NCBI RefSeq assembly: GCF_039534915.1
Contig: NZ_BAAAWE010000001.1
Coordinates: forward strand, 6,882,001-6,946,000
From: Streptomyces roseofulvus
Lineage (GTDB): Bacteria > Actinomycetota > Actinomycetes > Streptomycetales > Streptomycetaceae
Length of the DNA stretch: 64,000 nucleotides
Reading direction: 5' to 3'
Shown here in pieces: positions 33,037-41,675 of the stretch. Every line of letters starts with the position of its first letter. Positions within the stretch are counted from its first letter, which is position 1. Made by a program: the position numbers and the translations under genes. The notes under the pieces are model-generated. The model was given only the letters and a program-made list of their open reading frames with translations. It did no database searches and was not told where the DNA came from.

Positions 33037-33981
33037 TCAGTCCGTGACGGGGAAGCGGGCCAGTGGGCCCGGGGCGTGGGAGCCGGTCGGGGACATCGTG
33101 CCGGCCGCTCCGTGGCGGGCGAGCTGGTCGAGAACCAGCCGTCCCCGGCGGACCCGTTCGCGCGCGGTGGCGAGCGCGTGCTCGCGCAGGTGCGCCCCGT
33201 ACGGATAGATGCCGGCGGCCCGGCTCAGCCCGAACTTCAGGTACAACGGCGCGGCGCGGCGCACCAGTTCGGCCACCTCGTGGAGGCGGACGTAGCCGCC
33301 GAGGTCGTCGGGGGCCTCCACGTACAGGTCCATCGGCGCCCGGCTGACCCGGCGGATCTCGGTGAGGTGGGCCGTCGTCAGGTCGGACGGCACGTTGAGG
33401 GAGTCGGCGCCCAGCCGCTCGTACACGGCGTACGAGGCGGGGTTCACGGGTCCGATGAGGGCGGAGACCTTGAGCCGGGTCGCCGCCGGCAGGATCCCGG
33501 CGGCACGGAGCCGGTGCAGCGTCCAGAGCACGCCCTCGTCCGCCACCAGCAGCGCGCGCACCCCCAGCTCGGCCGCGCGCAGGGCGTCTTCGACGCAGCC
33601 GGCGAGCGCGTCGTGGCCCCGGGCGCGCAGGCCGCCGCCGCCCGATGCGGTGCGGGTCGCCGCACCGGTGTCCCAGGTGCCGCGCGGGCCGGTGAACAGG
33701 CAGAGTTCGACGGCCCGTTCGGCGCAGGCCGCCACCATCTCCCGGATCTCGGCGTCGGTGAGCATCCACACGCCGCTGCCCTGGCTCACGCGGTGCACCG
33801 GCACGTCGAGCCGCTCGCTCTCCGCGAGGACCGCCTCCAGTGCCTCCGGGCCCTCCACGGACGGCACCTCGGTCCGCCACCGGCCGCCGTCGGGGAACGT
33901 GTGCGGCGAGGCGTCGGCGGGGTCGGGCGGCGGTGCCGGGTGGCCGATGCGGCGGAGGGCTTCGGTTCCTGGATGGAGCAT
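33037..33981 (-). CDS. U32-peptidase-like TIM-barrel protein
   Basis: The protein has 314 residues and no signal peptide. The region about 140-270 (SALIGPVNPASYAVYERLGADSLNVPSDL read in parts, then LKFGLSRAAGIYPYG) resembles the U32 peptidase/collagenase-like barrel, but the typical Cys-rich C-terminus is absent. Activity is unknown; related barrels take part in RNA or cofactor modification. GAGGAG precedes ATG 33981. It lies downstream of the dehydrogenase and MR-family genes on the same strand, across a 226-bp repeat-rich gap, so operon membership is uncertain. Confidence 0.65.
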   Translation of the reverse strand: MLHPGTEALRRIGHPAPPPDPADASPHTFPDGGRWRTEVPSVEGPEALEAVLAESERLDVPVHRVSQGSGVWMLTDAEIREMVAACAERAVELCLFTGPRGTWDTGAATRTASGGGGLRARGHDALAGCVEDALRAAELGVRALLVADEGVLWTLHRLRAAGILPAATRLKVSALIGPVNPASYAVYERLGADSLNVPSDLTTAHLTEIRRVSRAPMDLYVEAPDDLGGYVRLHEVAELVRRAAPLYLKFGLSRAAGIYPYGAHLREHALATARERVRRGRLVLDQLARHGAAGTMSPTGSHAPGPLARFPVTD

Positions 33982-34030
33982 CGGACTCCTCTGTGCGATG
34001 GGTCGGACGTCGTGGGGGAGCGGGAGGGGC

Positions 34031-34207
34031 GGGTGCCCGGTGGCGCGGTACGGCCGGGGTTGCGGGACGGGCGGGTGACCGATGGCGTCGTACGGACGGG
34101 GCCCCGGGACGGACGGTCGGGTGACCGGCGGGGCGGTGCGGACGGGGCTGACGGACGGTCGGGGCTGACGGACGGTCGGGTGGCCGGTGGGGCGGTACGG
34201 ACGGGGC
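34031..34207. repeat. Four-copy irregular tandem repeat, 42-59 bp units
   Basis: Units starting GGGTGxCCGGTGG begin at 34031, 34073, 34119 and 34178. Growth of the spacing is due to extra GGGGCTGACGGACGGTC copies. The sequence is noncoding and GC-rich. Confidence 0.65.
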
Positions 34208-35230
34208 TCAGGGCCTCAGCAGGACCTTGCCGACCGTCGGGTCTCCGCCGCCGACCAGGGCGAGCGCCTCGGTGAAGCGGTCGAGCGGGAACTCGTGGGT
34301 GACGAGCGGCGCCGGGTCGAGCAGTCCGGTCGCGAAGGCCCGGACCGCGTCCGCCCAGGCGGCCGACGAGGCGCCGAAGACGCTCCGCAACTCCAGCTGG
34401 TTCAGCGAGAGGTGCACCGGGTCGATGCCCGTGGCTCCCTCCGCGAACATGCCGGTGAGCACCACCCGGCCGCCCCGGCGGGCCAGCAGGCAGGCCGAGG
34501 CGGCCGTGGTGGGGGCTCCGGCGGTCTCCACCACCAGGTCGAACTCCCCGTGCGCGGCCGTGGCGTTCGCCGGGTCAAGGACGAGCGTCGCGCCGAAGTC
34601 GCGGGCCCGTTCGGCCCGGGCCGCACGCGGCTCGATGACGGCCAGCGCGGCGGGGGAGGAGGCGGCGAGCCACTGCGTGGCGAGCAGCCCGAGGGTGCCG
34701 GCGCCGACGACCGCCGTCCGCTCCCCGGGGCGCGGGCGCCCGGCCCGGACCGCCGCCGCGACCACCGCCGCCGGTTCGAGCAGCGCGGCGGCCCTCAGGT
34801 CCGCCCGCTCGGGCAGCAGGTGCAGCAGCCGGGCGGGGACCACGAGCCGGTCGGCGAAGGCGCCCGGTTCGGTGAAGCCGGTCTCCGCGTACCCGGCGGT
34901 GCACAGGCTCGTCTCGCCGGACCTGCACCGCTCGCACGTCCCGCAGCAGCGGAAGCCCTCGGCGACACAGGGCCGGCCGACCAGGTCCCGGGCCACGCCG
35001 GCGCCGACCGCCTCGACGGTGCCGGACCACTCGTGCCCGGGCACCACCGGATACCGCACATAGCCGGGCGCCCGGCGGCCCTCGTACACCTCCCGGTCGC
35101 TGAGGCAGATCCCGGCGGCGAAGACCCGCACCAGGACCTCGCCCGGTCCGGGTGCGGGGCGCGGGCGCTCCACCAGCCGGTGCACGCCGGGCCGTTCGAC
35201 GAGGACGGCGCGGCCGTGCGGAGCCGTCAC
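34208..35230 (-). CDS. Zinc-dependent medium-chain alcohol/polyol dehydrogenase
   Basis: The protein has 340 residues. Catalytic zinc ligands are seen in GICLSD and GHEW (about 40-65), and the four structural zinc cysteines in CCGTCERCRSGETSLC (about 95-110). The nucleotide-binding VVGAGTLGLL is near 170. It likely oxidises a sugar, polyol or sugar acid with NAD(P). GTG 35230 overlaps the stop of the MR-family gene (GTGA), so the two act in one pathway. The substrate cannot be read from the sequence. Confidence 0.9.
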   Translation of the reverse strand: MTAPHGRAVLVERPGVHRLVERPRPAPGPGEVLVRVFAAGICLSDREVYEGRRAPGYVRYPVVPGHEWSGTVEAVGAGVARDLVGRPCVAEGFRCCGTCERCRSGETSLCTAGYAETGFTEPGAFADRLVVPARLLHLLPERADLRAAALLEPAAVVAAAVRAGRPRPGERTAVVGAGTLGLLATQWLAASSPAALAVIEPRAARAERARDFGATLVLDPANATAAHGEFDLVVETAGAPTTAASACLLARRGGRVVLTGMFAEGATGIDPVHLSLNQLELRSVFGASSAAWADAVRAFATGLLDPAPLVTHEFPLDRFTEALALVGGGDPTVGKVLLRP

Positions 35231-36381
35231 TTCGGCCGCCTCCGCTCCCAGCCCTCGGACCACAGGTCGAACCTGGCGCGCTGCTGGGGGAATTCGGCGG
35301 CCGCGTCCACGTCCAGCTCGACGCCGAGGCCGGGGGCGTGCGAGACGGGGAAGCAGCCCGTCTCCGGGTCGATCTCGGGGGCCCCGCGCACCACCTTCTT
35401 GATCTCCGCGTCGGCGAAGTCGTTGAAGTGCTCCAGCACCTTGAAGTTGGGGGTGCAGGCGGCGAGTTGGAGGGAGGCGGCGGTGAGGACCGAGCCGCCG
35501 ACGTTGTGCGGGGCGACCGTCACGTAGTGGGTCTCGGCGGTCGCCGCCAGCTTGCGGGCCTCCAGGATGCCGCCGATGTGCCCGACGTCGGGTTGGATGA
35601 TGTCGGCGGCCTGCGACTCGAAGAGCTCGCGGAACTCGATCCGGTCGTGGATGCGCTCGCCGGTGGCGATCGGCAGCTCGGTCTTCCCGGCCACCTTCGC
35701 CAGCGCCTTCAGGTTCTCCGGCGGCACCGGCTCCTCCAGCCACGCGGGCCGGAACGGGGCGAGTTCGCGGGCCAGCCGGACGGCCGTGGCGGGGGAGAAG
35801 CGGCCGTGCATCTCCACCATCAGCTCGGTGTCCGGGCCGATCGCGTCCCGGACCGCCTCGATGAGCGAGACCGCGTACCGCGAGGCCGCCGGGTCGAGTT
35901 CGAGGCGCCCGGCACCGAACGGGTCGATCTTCAGGGCCCGGTAGCCGCGCGCGACGACCTCGCGGGCCGCCGCGTGGTACGCCTCCGGGGTGCGCTCGGT
36001 GGTGTACCAGCCGTTCGCGTACGCCGGCACCCGGTCGGTCACGCGTCCGCCGAGGAGTTGCCAGACCGGCACGCCGAGCGCCTTGCCCTTGATGTCCCAG
36101 CAGGCCGTCTCGACCACCGCGATCCCCGACATGACGATCTCGCCCGCACGCCCGAAGTCCCCGTACTTCATGCGGCGGACCAGGTCCTCGACGGCGAACG
36201 GGTCCGAGCCCGCGATGTGGTTCGCCTCCGCCTCGCGCAGATAGCCGAGCAGGGCGTCGGTGTGACCCAGCATCCGGGTCTCGCCGACGCCCGTCAGTCC
36301 CTCGTCGGTGTGGACCAGCACATAGGTGAGATTGCGCCAGGGCGTGCCGACGACATGAGTGGTGATTCCCGTGATGCGCAC
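35227..36381 (-). CDS. Mandelate racemase/muconate lactonizing superfamily sugar-acid dehydratase
   Basis: The protein has 384 residues with an enolase-superfamily capping domain (about 1-115) and barrel. Metal-ligand regions are VEMHGRFS, LEEPVPPEN and TGERIHDR; APHNVGG carries the late His. The second-strand motif is LKIDPF, a K-x-D in place of K-x-K. It probably dehydrates an aldonic or uronic acid and is related to, but distinct from, DgoD at 42439. GTG 36381 (RITGITTHVV) is chosen as the natural start with GGAG upstream. It is divergent from an IclR gene that likely regulates it. Confidence 0.87.
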   Translation of the reverse strand: MRITGITTHVVGTPWRNLTYVLVHTDEGLTGVGETRMLGHTDALLGYLREAEANHIAGSDPFAVEDLVRRMKYGDFGRAGEIVMSGIAVVETACWDIKGKALGVPVWQLLGGRVTDRVPAYANGWYTTERTPEAYHAAAREVVARGYRALKIDPFGAGRLELDPAASRYAVSLIEAVRDAIGPDTELMVEMHGRFSPATAVRLARELAPFRPAWLEEPVPPENLKALAKVAGKTELPIATGERIHDRIEFRELFESQAADIIQPDVGHIGGILEARKLAATAETHYVTVAPHNVGGSVLTAASLQLAACTPNFKVLEHFNDFADAEIKKVVRGAPEIDPETGCFPVSHAPGLGVELDVDAAAEFPQQRARFDLWSEGWERRRPK

Positions 36382-36578
36382 GGCGGAGGCTCCAGGGTGT
36401 TCGTCATTCCGGACGGTGTTCGGCGAGGTGGCGCGACGGTAGGCAGCGGCGCCGAGAGGCGTCAAGGGATGGCCCGGGCGCGGGGGCCGTTGCCCCACCC
36501 CCGGTCCGGGGCTAGTCTCTGTCCGCTATTTCGGTCGGGGTACGGCATTTCGAACAGCATGAGGGTGAGGTGGGGGCC

Positions 36579-37352
36579 ATGGGACGACTCGTACCCGCGG
36601 TGACCAGGGCGTTCGACATTCTGGAGCTCTTCCTCCAGGGGGACGGCACGCTCTCCGCCCCCGAGATCACCCGCCGGCTCGGGCTGCCCCGCACCACCAC
36701 CCACGAACTGGTCTCCACGCTCTCCGCCCGCAACTACCTCGTCCCGGTGCCGGAACAGCCCGGCCGCTTCCGGCTCGGCGTGCGCACGTACCAGCTCGGC
36801 AGCCGGTACGCCGAGCAGCTCGACCTCGCCGCGGAGGGCCGCGAGGTGGCCCAGGACGTGGCCGACACCTGCGGCGAGACGGTCCACGTCGCGCTCCTGG
36901 AGGACGCCGACGTCATCTACGTCGCCAAGGTGGACTCCACCCACGCCGTCCGCATGGTGTCGGCGGCCGGCCGGCGGCTCCCCGCCCACTGCACGGCGGT
37001 CGGCAAGATGCTCCTCGCCATGCTCCCGGCCGACGAGCTCGACGAACTCCTCGACGGGCGCGAGCTGGTCGGCATGACGCCGAACAGCATCACCGACCCG
37101 GACGTGCTGCGGGCCGCGCTCGCCGAGATCGCCATCCTCGGCGTCGCCGTCGAGCAGCGCGAGTCCAACCCGGACGTCTCCTGCGTCGCCGCGCCGGTCC
37201 GCGACCGCTCGGGGCGGGTCGTCGCCGCGCTCTCCGTCTCCGTCCCGGTCACCCGCTGGGACGAGGCCCGCGAGAACGAGCTGACGGCCCTCGCCGTGCG
37301 CGGCGCCGGCGAACTCTCCGCCCGCCTCGGGCACCGCGGCGGGGTGCGCTGA
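36579..37352 (+). CDS. IclR family transcriptional regulator
   Basis: The protein has 257 residues. The winged helix (about 5-70) includes EITRRLGLPRTTTHELVSTL, and the effector domain (about 80-250) has the pattern LPAHCTAVGKMLLAML with a ligand-pocket segment QRESNPDVSCVAAPV. ATG 36579 was chosen; an in-frame GTG three codons upstream is possible. It is divergent from the MR-family dehydratase and dehydrogenase and most likely senses a sugar acid of that pathway. The promoter region has two ATTTCG direct repeats (36528 and 36547) that may be part of its operator. Confidence 0.92.
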   Translation: MGRLVPAVTRAFDILELFLQGDGTLSAPEITRRLGLPRTTTHELVSTLSARNYLVPVPEQPGRFRLGVRTYQLGSRYAEQLDLAAEGREVAQDVADTCGETVHVALLEDADVIYVAKVDSTHAVRMVSAAGRRLPAHCTAVGKMLLAMLPADELDELLDGRELVGMTPNSITDPDVLRAALAEIAILGVAVEQRESNPDVSCVAAPVRDRSGRVVAALSVSVPVTRWDEARENELTALAVRGAGELSARLGHRGGVR

Positions 37353-37498
37353 GCCGGGGGTGCCCGCGGGCGCGTCCGGGGACGTCGGCCCGGACCGCCC
37401 GAGCGCGCGCGTAGGCCCGCCCGCCGGCCTCGGCCCGTACGGACCGAACGCCCCCCGCACGCCCACGGCTCCGTGCACCCGCCCGGCCGCACGCCCCC

Positions 37499-37624
37499 GT
37501 CCGCCCGTGTGCCCGCCCGCCGGTCCGGGCCCGCGTTCCCGTCCGCCCGTGTGCCCGCCCACCGGTCCTGGGGCGCGTTCCCGTCCGGCCGCGCTCCCGC
37601 CCGCCGGCTCGGGCACGCGCCCGG
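37499..37624. repeat. Three-copy tandem repeat, 42-bp unit
   Basis: Units start at 37499, 37541 and 37583 (GTCCGCCCGTGTGCCCGCCC in the first two, diverged in the third). The tract lies in the 286-bp gap between convergent IclR and ROK genes. Same period as the 16650 array, but not clearly the same sequence. Confidence 0.7.
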
Positions 37625-37638
37625 TCGCACGCTCGTGC

Positions 37639-38895
37639 TCAGGCACTGGAGGATCCGCCGCCCTTCGCGGCCTTCCGCATGCGGCTGACCGGGCCGAAGA
37701 CCTCCCGGTCGTCGAGGAAGCCCTCCAGGGCGAAGGTCGCCGCGCCCCGCGTCACCGGGTTGTGCGGGACGGCGCTGCGCCGGAGGGTCGCCGCCCGGTG
37801 CGGCAGGGCCAGCGCGTGCCGGCCGACCGCCTCGTACACCGCCGGCAGCAGCCGCTCCCCGAGCAGGTCCACGACCTGGTTGCCGACCACGACGACCTGC
37901 GGGTTGACGAGGTTCACGAGGTTGGCGACGGCGGCGCCGAGATAGCGCGCGGTGCGGTCCACGACCGCGAGGGCCGCCGGCTCCCCGGAGTCCGCCGCGC
38001 GGGCCAGCGCCGCGACCGTCGCCGCGTCGTCCGGGCCGCTCGCCCGCCCGTCCTCCGGGGCGAGTTCGCGCCAGGTCTGGGCGATCCCGCGCAGCGACAC
38101 GTACGCCTCCACACAGCCCCGGTTGCCGCAGGTGCAGGGCCGTCCGTCGAGGGCGAGGCAGGTGTGGCCCCACTCGCCGGCGCTGTTGGTGAAGCCCCGG
38201 TACAGCTGCCCGCCGACCGCGATGCCCGCGCCGACGCCGGCCCGCAGCGTCAGCACCACCAGGTCGTCCACCTCGCGGCCCGCGCCGAACCACATCTCCG
38301 CGACCGTGCTGGCCCGCAGCGGGTTGTCCAGCCACAGCGGCAGCCCGAGCCGCTCGTCGAGCAGCGCGCGCAGCGGTACCTCGTGCCAGGACCAGTACGG
38401 CGAGAACGACGACACCCCGCCCTCGCGCTCGACCATGCCGGGCACGCTGACCCCCGCGCCGAGGACCCGCGACCGGTCGGTCCCGGAGGCGACGAGCAGC
38501 TCCTCCACGGCCCCGGCGAGGGTGTCGACCACATCCGCGGGCCGTACGTCCCCCGGCGGCAGAGGCCGCTCGACGGAGTGCCGGACCGTCAGGGCGAGGT
38601 CGAACAGCTCCGCGTGGACGGAGGTCTCGGCGATGTCGACGCCGATCAGCGCCCCCCGCTCGGCGTTCACGGCGAGCCGCGCGCGCGGCCGGCCGCCGCC
38701 CGACTCCTCGTGGCCGGCCTCGACGAGGACGCCGGCCTCCAGGAGCTCCGCGGTCAGATTGGCGACCGTGGCGAAGGAGAGCCCCGTCGCCGCGGCGATG
38801 TCCTGCCGGCTCATCGCGCCCGGGCCCGCGTAGACCCGGCGCAGCACCTCGAAGCGGTTGAGGCGGCGAATGTCCTGCGAGGTGCGCCTGATCAT
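37639..38895 (-). CDS. ROK family transcriptional repressor
   Basis: The protein has 418 residues. The N-terminal winged helix (about 1-75) includes SRQDIAAATGLSFATVANLTAELL. A ROK sugar-kinase-like domain follows with GVDIAETSVHAELF, GEWGHTCL and the zinc motif CTCGNRGCVEAY. ROK repressors bind a sugar or sugar phosphate and release DNA. GGAGGCAG precedes ATG 38895. It is divergent from the lactonase-aldolase-kinase-SDR-dgoD operon and almost certainly controls it. Confidence 0.92.
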   Translation of the reverse strand: MIRRTSQDIRRLNRFEVLRRVYAGPGAMSRQDIAAATGLSFATVANLTAELLEAGVLVEAGHEESGGGRPRARLAVNAERGALIGVDIAETSVHAELFDLALTVRHSVERPLPPGDVRPADVVDTLAGAVEELLVASGTDRSRVLGAGVSVPGMVEREGGVSSFSPYWSWHEVPLRALLDERLGLPLWLDNPLRASTVAEMWFGAGREVDDLVVLTLRAGVGAGIAVGGQLYRGFTNSAGEWGHTCLALDGRPCTCGNRGCVEAYVSLRGIAQTWRELAPEDGRASGPDDAATVAALARAADSGEPAALAVVDRTARYLGAAVANLVNLVNPQVVVVGNQVVDLLGERLLPAVYEAVGRHALALPHRAATLRRSAVPHNPVTRGAATFALEGFLDDREVFGPVSRMRKAAKGGGSSSA

Positions 38896-39088
38896 CTCTG
38901 CTGCCTCCGTCGGCGGTGCGCGGTCGTCGACGAGGATCTTATTCGAAGGGTTGGAAGAAGGAGTCCCCGGCTTATTTACAACCGTTAGACGAACCCGTAG
39001 TTTTTTGCCTCGTCCCCCCCGGCGTCCCATGCCGGCGAACCGGGAACCCCATGCCGACCCCCCTCTGCCGCCCCCAGGAGGACCAGCG
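38896..39088. promoter_or_regulatory. Divergent promoter region, ROK gene and galactonate operon
   Basis: This is one of the few AT-richer gaps (38930-39010, with TTATTCGAAG, TTATTTACAACC and a T6 run). It must hold both promoters. Inverted GGGTT (38949) and AACCC (38992) words may be part of an operator, but I cannot define the -35/-10 boxes. Confidence 0.4.
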
Positions 39089-39994
39089 ATGCTCCAGCTC
39101 AGCGCCGTGCCCTGCGCCCCCGCGCCCGGCCGCCTGCCCGAAGGCCCCGTCTGGGACACCGCCCGGCAGGAACTCCTCTGGGTGGACATCACCGAGGGAC
39201 TGGTCCACCGCGCCGCCCTCACCCGCGAGGACGGCCGCACCGACCTGGTGCCGACCGCCGCCCTCCGCTTCGACAGCCCCGTGGGCGCGGCCGTCCCCTG
39301 CGCCTCCGGGGCCCTCCTCGCCGCCACCGGCACCGCCTTCGTCCGCCTGGAGCACGGCCGGCCGCCGGCCGAGGCGGTCGTGCTCGCCGCGCCCGCCCTC
39401 CCCGACGACGGCGTCCCGCGCCGCATGAACGACGCCTCCGTCGACCCCGCGGGCCGCCTCCTCGGCGGCACCATGGCCTTCGACGAACGGCCCGGCGCCG
39501 GCGCCCTCTACCGCCTCGACGCCGGCCGGCTCACCCCCCTCGTCGAGCCCGTCACCATCTCCAACGGGCTCGGCTGGAGCCCCGACGGCACCCTCCTCTA
39601 CTACGCCGACAGCCCCACCCGCCGCGTCGACGTCTTCGACTACGACCCCGCCACCGGCGCCCTGTCCGGCCGCCGCCCCTTCGCGGTCCTCGACAGCGGC
39701 TACCCCGACGGCCTCACCGTCGACGCCGAGGGCAACGTCTGGGTCGCCGTCTGGGGCGGCGCCGAAGTCCTCGCCTTCACCCCCGGAGGCGTCCCGCACG
39801 CGCGCGTGCCCCTGCCCGTCTCCCACGTCACCAGCTGCGCCTTCGCGGGACCCGACCTCGACGTCCTCGTCATCACCACCGCCACCCACGGCCTCCCCGA
39901 GGAGCGCCGCCGCGCCGAACCCGACGCCGGCCGCCTCTTCGTCTGCCGCCCGGGCGTCACGGGCCTGCCCGCCACCCCGTACGCCGACCGCTAG
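39089..39994 (+). CDS. SMP-30/gluconolactonase-type sugar lactonase
   Basis: The protein has 301 residues and a six-bladed propeller. Metal ligands are suggested by RLPEGPVWD (Glu near 17), ISNGLGWSPDG (Asn near 154) and GYPDGLTVDAEGNVWV (Asp near 208). It would open an aldonolactone, here most likely galactono-lactone, to the free acid. GGAGGACC precedes ATG 39089. It is the first gene of the operon under the ROK repressor. Confidence 0.9.
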   Translation: MLQLSAVPCAPAPGRLPEGPVWDTARQELLWVDITEGLVHRAALTREDGRTDLVPTAALRFDSPVGAAVPCASGALLAATGTAFVRLEHGRPPAEAVVLAAPALPDDGVPRRMNDASVDPAGRLLGGTMAFDERPGAGALYRLDAGRLTPLVEPVTISNGLGWSPDGTLLYYADSPTRRVDVFDYDPATGALSGRRPFAVLDSGYPDGLTVDAEGNVWVAVWGGAEVLAFTPGGVPHARVPLPVSHVTSCAFAGPDLDVLVITTATHGLPEERRRAEPDAGRLFVCRPGVTGLPATPYADR

Positions 39995-40033
39995 ACCCCC
40001 TCGACCCCCGTGACCCCGTCTCAGGAACCCACC

Positions 40034-40675
40034 ATGACCAGCCCGTACGAGGGGCTGCGCGCCGCCCTGGCCGCCGCCCCCGTCATCGCGATCCTCCGCT
40101 CCACCTCGGCCGCCCGCTTCGCCGAGGTCACCGACACCCTCCTCGCCACCGGCGTCCGCGCCGCCGAGTTCACCCTCACCACCCCCGGTGTGCTCGACGC
40201 GCTCCGCGAGTACGCCGCCGACGCCCCGCCCGGACTCGCCCTCGGCGCCGGCACCGTCACCACCCCCGCCGAGGCCCAGGCCGCCGTCGAGGCCGGCGCC
40301 ACCTACCTCATCACCCCCGCCACCTGCACCGACGTCATCGCCGAGGCCGTCCGCCTCGACGTACCGGTGCTCCCGGGGGCCTACACCCCGACCGAGATCC
40401 TCACCGCCTGGCGGGCCGGCGCCACCCTGGTCAAACTCTTCCCCGCAGCCACCGGCGGCCCCGCGTACGTCAAGGCCGTCCGCGCCCCGCTCCCCGACGT
40501 GCCGCTCGTCCCCACCGGCGGCATCTCCGCCGCCGACGCCCCCGCCTACCTCGCCGCCGGGGCCACCGCCCTCGGCATCGGCGGCCCGCTCGTCGGCGAC
40601 GCCTGCGAGGGCGGCTCCCTCGCGGCCCTCACGGAGCGCGCGGCGGCCTTCCTGGACGGGATACGGCTCCGATGA
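40034..40675 (+). CDS. KDPG/KDPGal aldolase
   Basis: The protein has 213 residues. The catalytic Glu is in RAAEFTLTT (near 45) and the Schiff-base Lys in TLVKLFPAA (near 134), both at the positions of the well-known KDPG aldolases. With a DgoD-type dehydratase and PfkB kinase in the operon, the substrate is probably 2-keto-3-deoxy-6-phosphogalactonate, split to pyruvate and glyceraldehyde 3-phosphate. AGGAA precedes ATG 40034. It overlaps the kinase gene by 4 bp. Confidence 0.92.
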   Translation: MTSPYEGLRAALAAAPVIAILRSTSAARFAEVTDTLLATGVRAAEFTLTTPGVLDALREYAADAPPGLALGAGTVTTPAEAQAAVEAGATYLITPATCTDVIAEAVRLDVPVLPGAYTPTEILTAWRAGATLVKLFPAATGGPAYVKAVRAPLPDVPLVPTGGISAADAPAYLAAGATALGIGGPLVGDACEGGSLAALTERAAAFLDGIRLR

Positions 40676-41649
40676 CGCACCCCGCACGCGCGCGTGGACC
40701 CGTCCCCGCACCCGCCCTGGTGACCCTCGGCGAGGCCATGGCCGTCGTCGCCGCCACCACCCCCGGACCGTTCGCCCACGGCGCGCCCCTGCGGCTCGGC
40801 TGGGCCGGCGCCGAGGCCACCGTCGCCGTGGGCGTCAGCCGGCTCGGCCACACCGCCGCCTGGACCGGCCGGGTGGGGGACGACGCCGCCGGCGCGATGA
40901 TCCTCGCCGGGCTGCGCGCCGAGGGCGTCGACGTCACCGGCGCCCGCACCGACCCCGACGCACCCACCGGACTGACGCTCCGCGAGCGCAGGACCGCCGA
41001 CCGGCTCCGCGTCTCCTACTACCGGACCGGCCTCGCCGGCTCCCGGCTCGCCCCCGCCGACCTCGACGAGGACCGGATCAGCGGCGCCCGGGTCCTCCAC
41101 GTCACCGGCATCACCCCGGCGCTGAGCGCCACCGCCCGCGCCGCCGCCGAACACGCGGTCGCCGTCGCCCGGGCCGCCGGCGTCACCGTCTCCCTCGACG
41201 TCAACCACCGCGAGCGCCTGTGGAGCCGCGCCGAGGCCGCCGAGGTCCTCGGCCGCCTCCTCCCGTACACCGACCTGGTCTTCGCCGGTCCCGAGGAGGC
41301 CGCCCTCTTCGTCCCCGACGGCGAACCGGAGGAGATGGCCCGGGCCCTCACCCGGCTCGGCCCCGCCGAGGCCGTCCTCAAGCTCGGCGCCGGCGGCGCC
41401 CTCGCGGTCACCGGCGGCGCGTGCCACGTTCGGCCCGCCGTCCCCGTCAGCGCCGTCGACCCCGTCGGCGCGGGCGACGCCTTCGTCTCCGGCTACCTCG
41501 CCGCGCTCCTGGACGGCTCCCCGGTCCCCGAACGCCTGCGGCTCGCCGCCCTCTGCGGAGCCTTCGCCGTCTCCGTACCCGGCGACTGGGAGGGCATCCC
41601 GCACCGCACCGAACTCGGCCTGCTGGCCGCCCAGGACATCACCCGCTGA
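40672..41649 (+). CDS. PfkB family 2-keto-3-deoxy sugar-acid kinase
   Basis: The protein has 325 residues. The PfkB signature DPVGAGDAFVSGY near 265 carries the catalytic Asp, and VTLGEAMAVVA marks the start of the fold near 17. In this operon it should phosphorylate 2-keto-3-deoxygalactonate (or -gluconate) at C6. The start is an ATGA overlap with the aldolase gene. A 15-residue Pro/Ala/Arg tail precedes the fold. Confidence 0.9.
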   Translation: MTHPARARGPVPAPALVTLGEAMAVVAATTPGPFAHGAPLRLGWAGAEATVAVGVSRLGHTAAWTGRVGDDAAGAMILAGLRAEGVDVTGARTDPDAPTGLTLRERRTADRLRVSYYRTGLAGSRLAPADLDEDRISGARVLHVTGITPALSATARAAAEHAVAVARAAGVTVSLDVNHRERLWSRAEAAEVLGRLLPYTDLVFAGPEEAALFVPDGEPEEMARALTRLGPAEAVLKLGAGGALAVTGGACHVRPAVPVSAVDPVGAGDAFVSGYLAALLDGSPVPERLRLAALCGAFAVSVPGDWEGIPHRTELGLLAAQDITR

Positions 41650-41675
41650 ACGCCCCTTCCGAGAAGGCCCCTCCC

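Noticed and set aside
37360..38988. Plus-strand 542-codon frame opposite the ROK gene
   Set aside because: Shadow of a well-supported minus-strand regulator.
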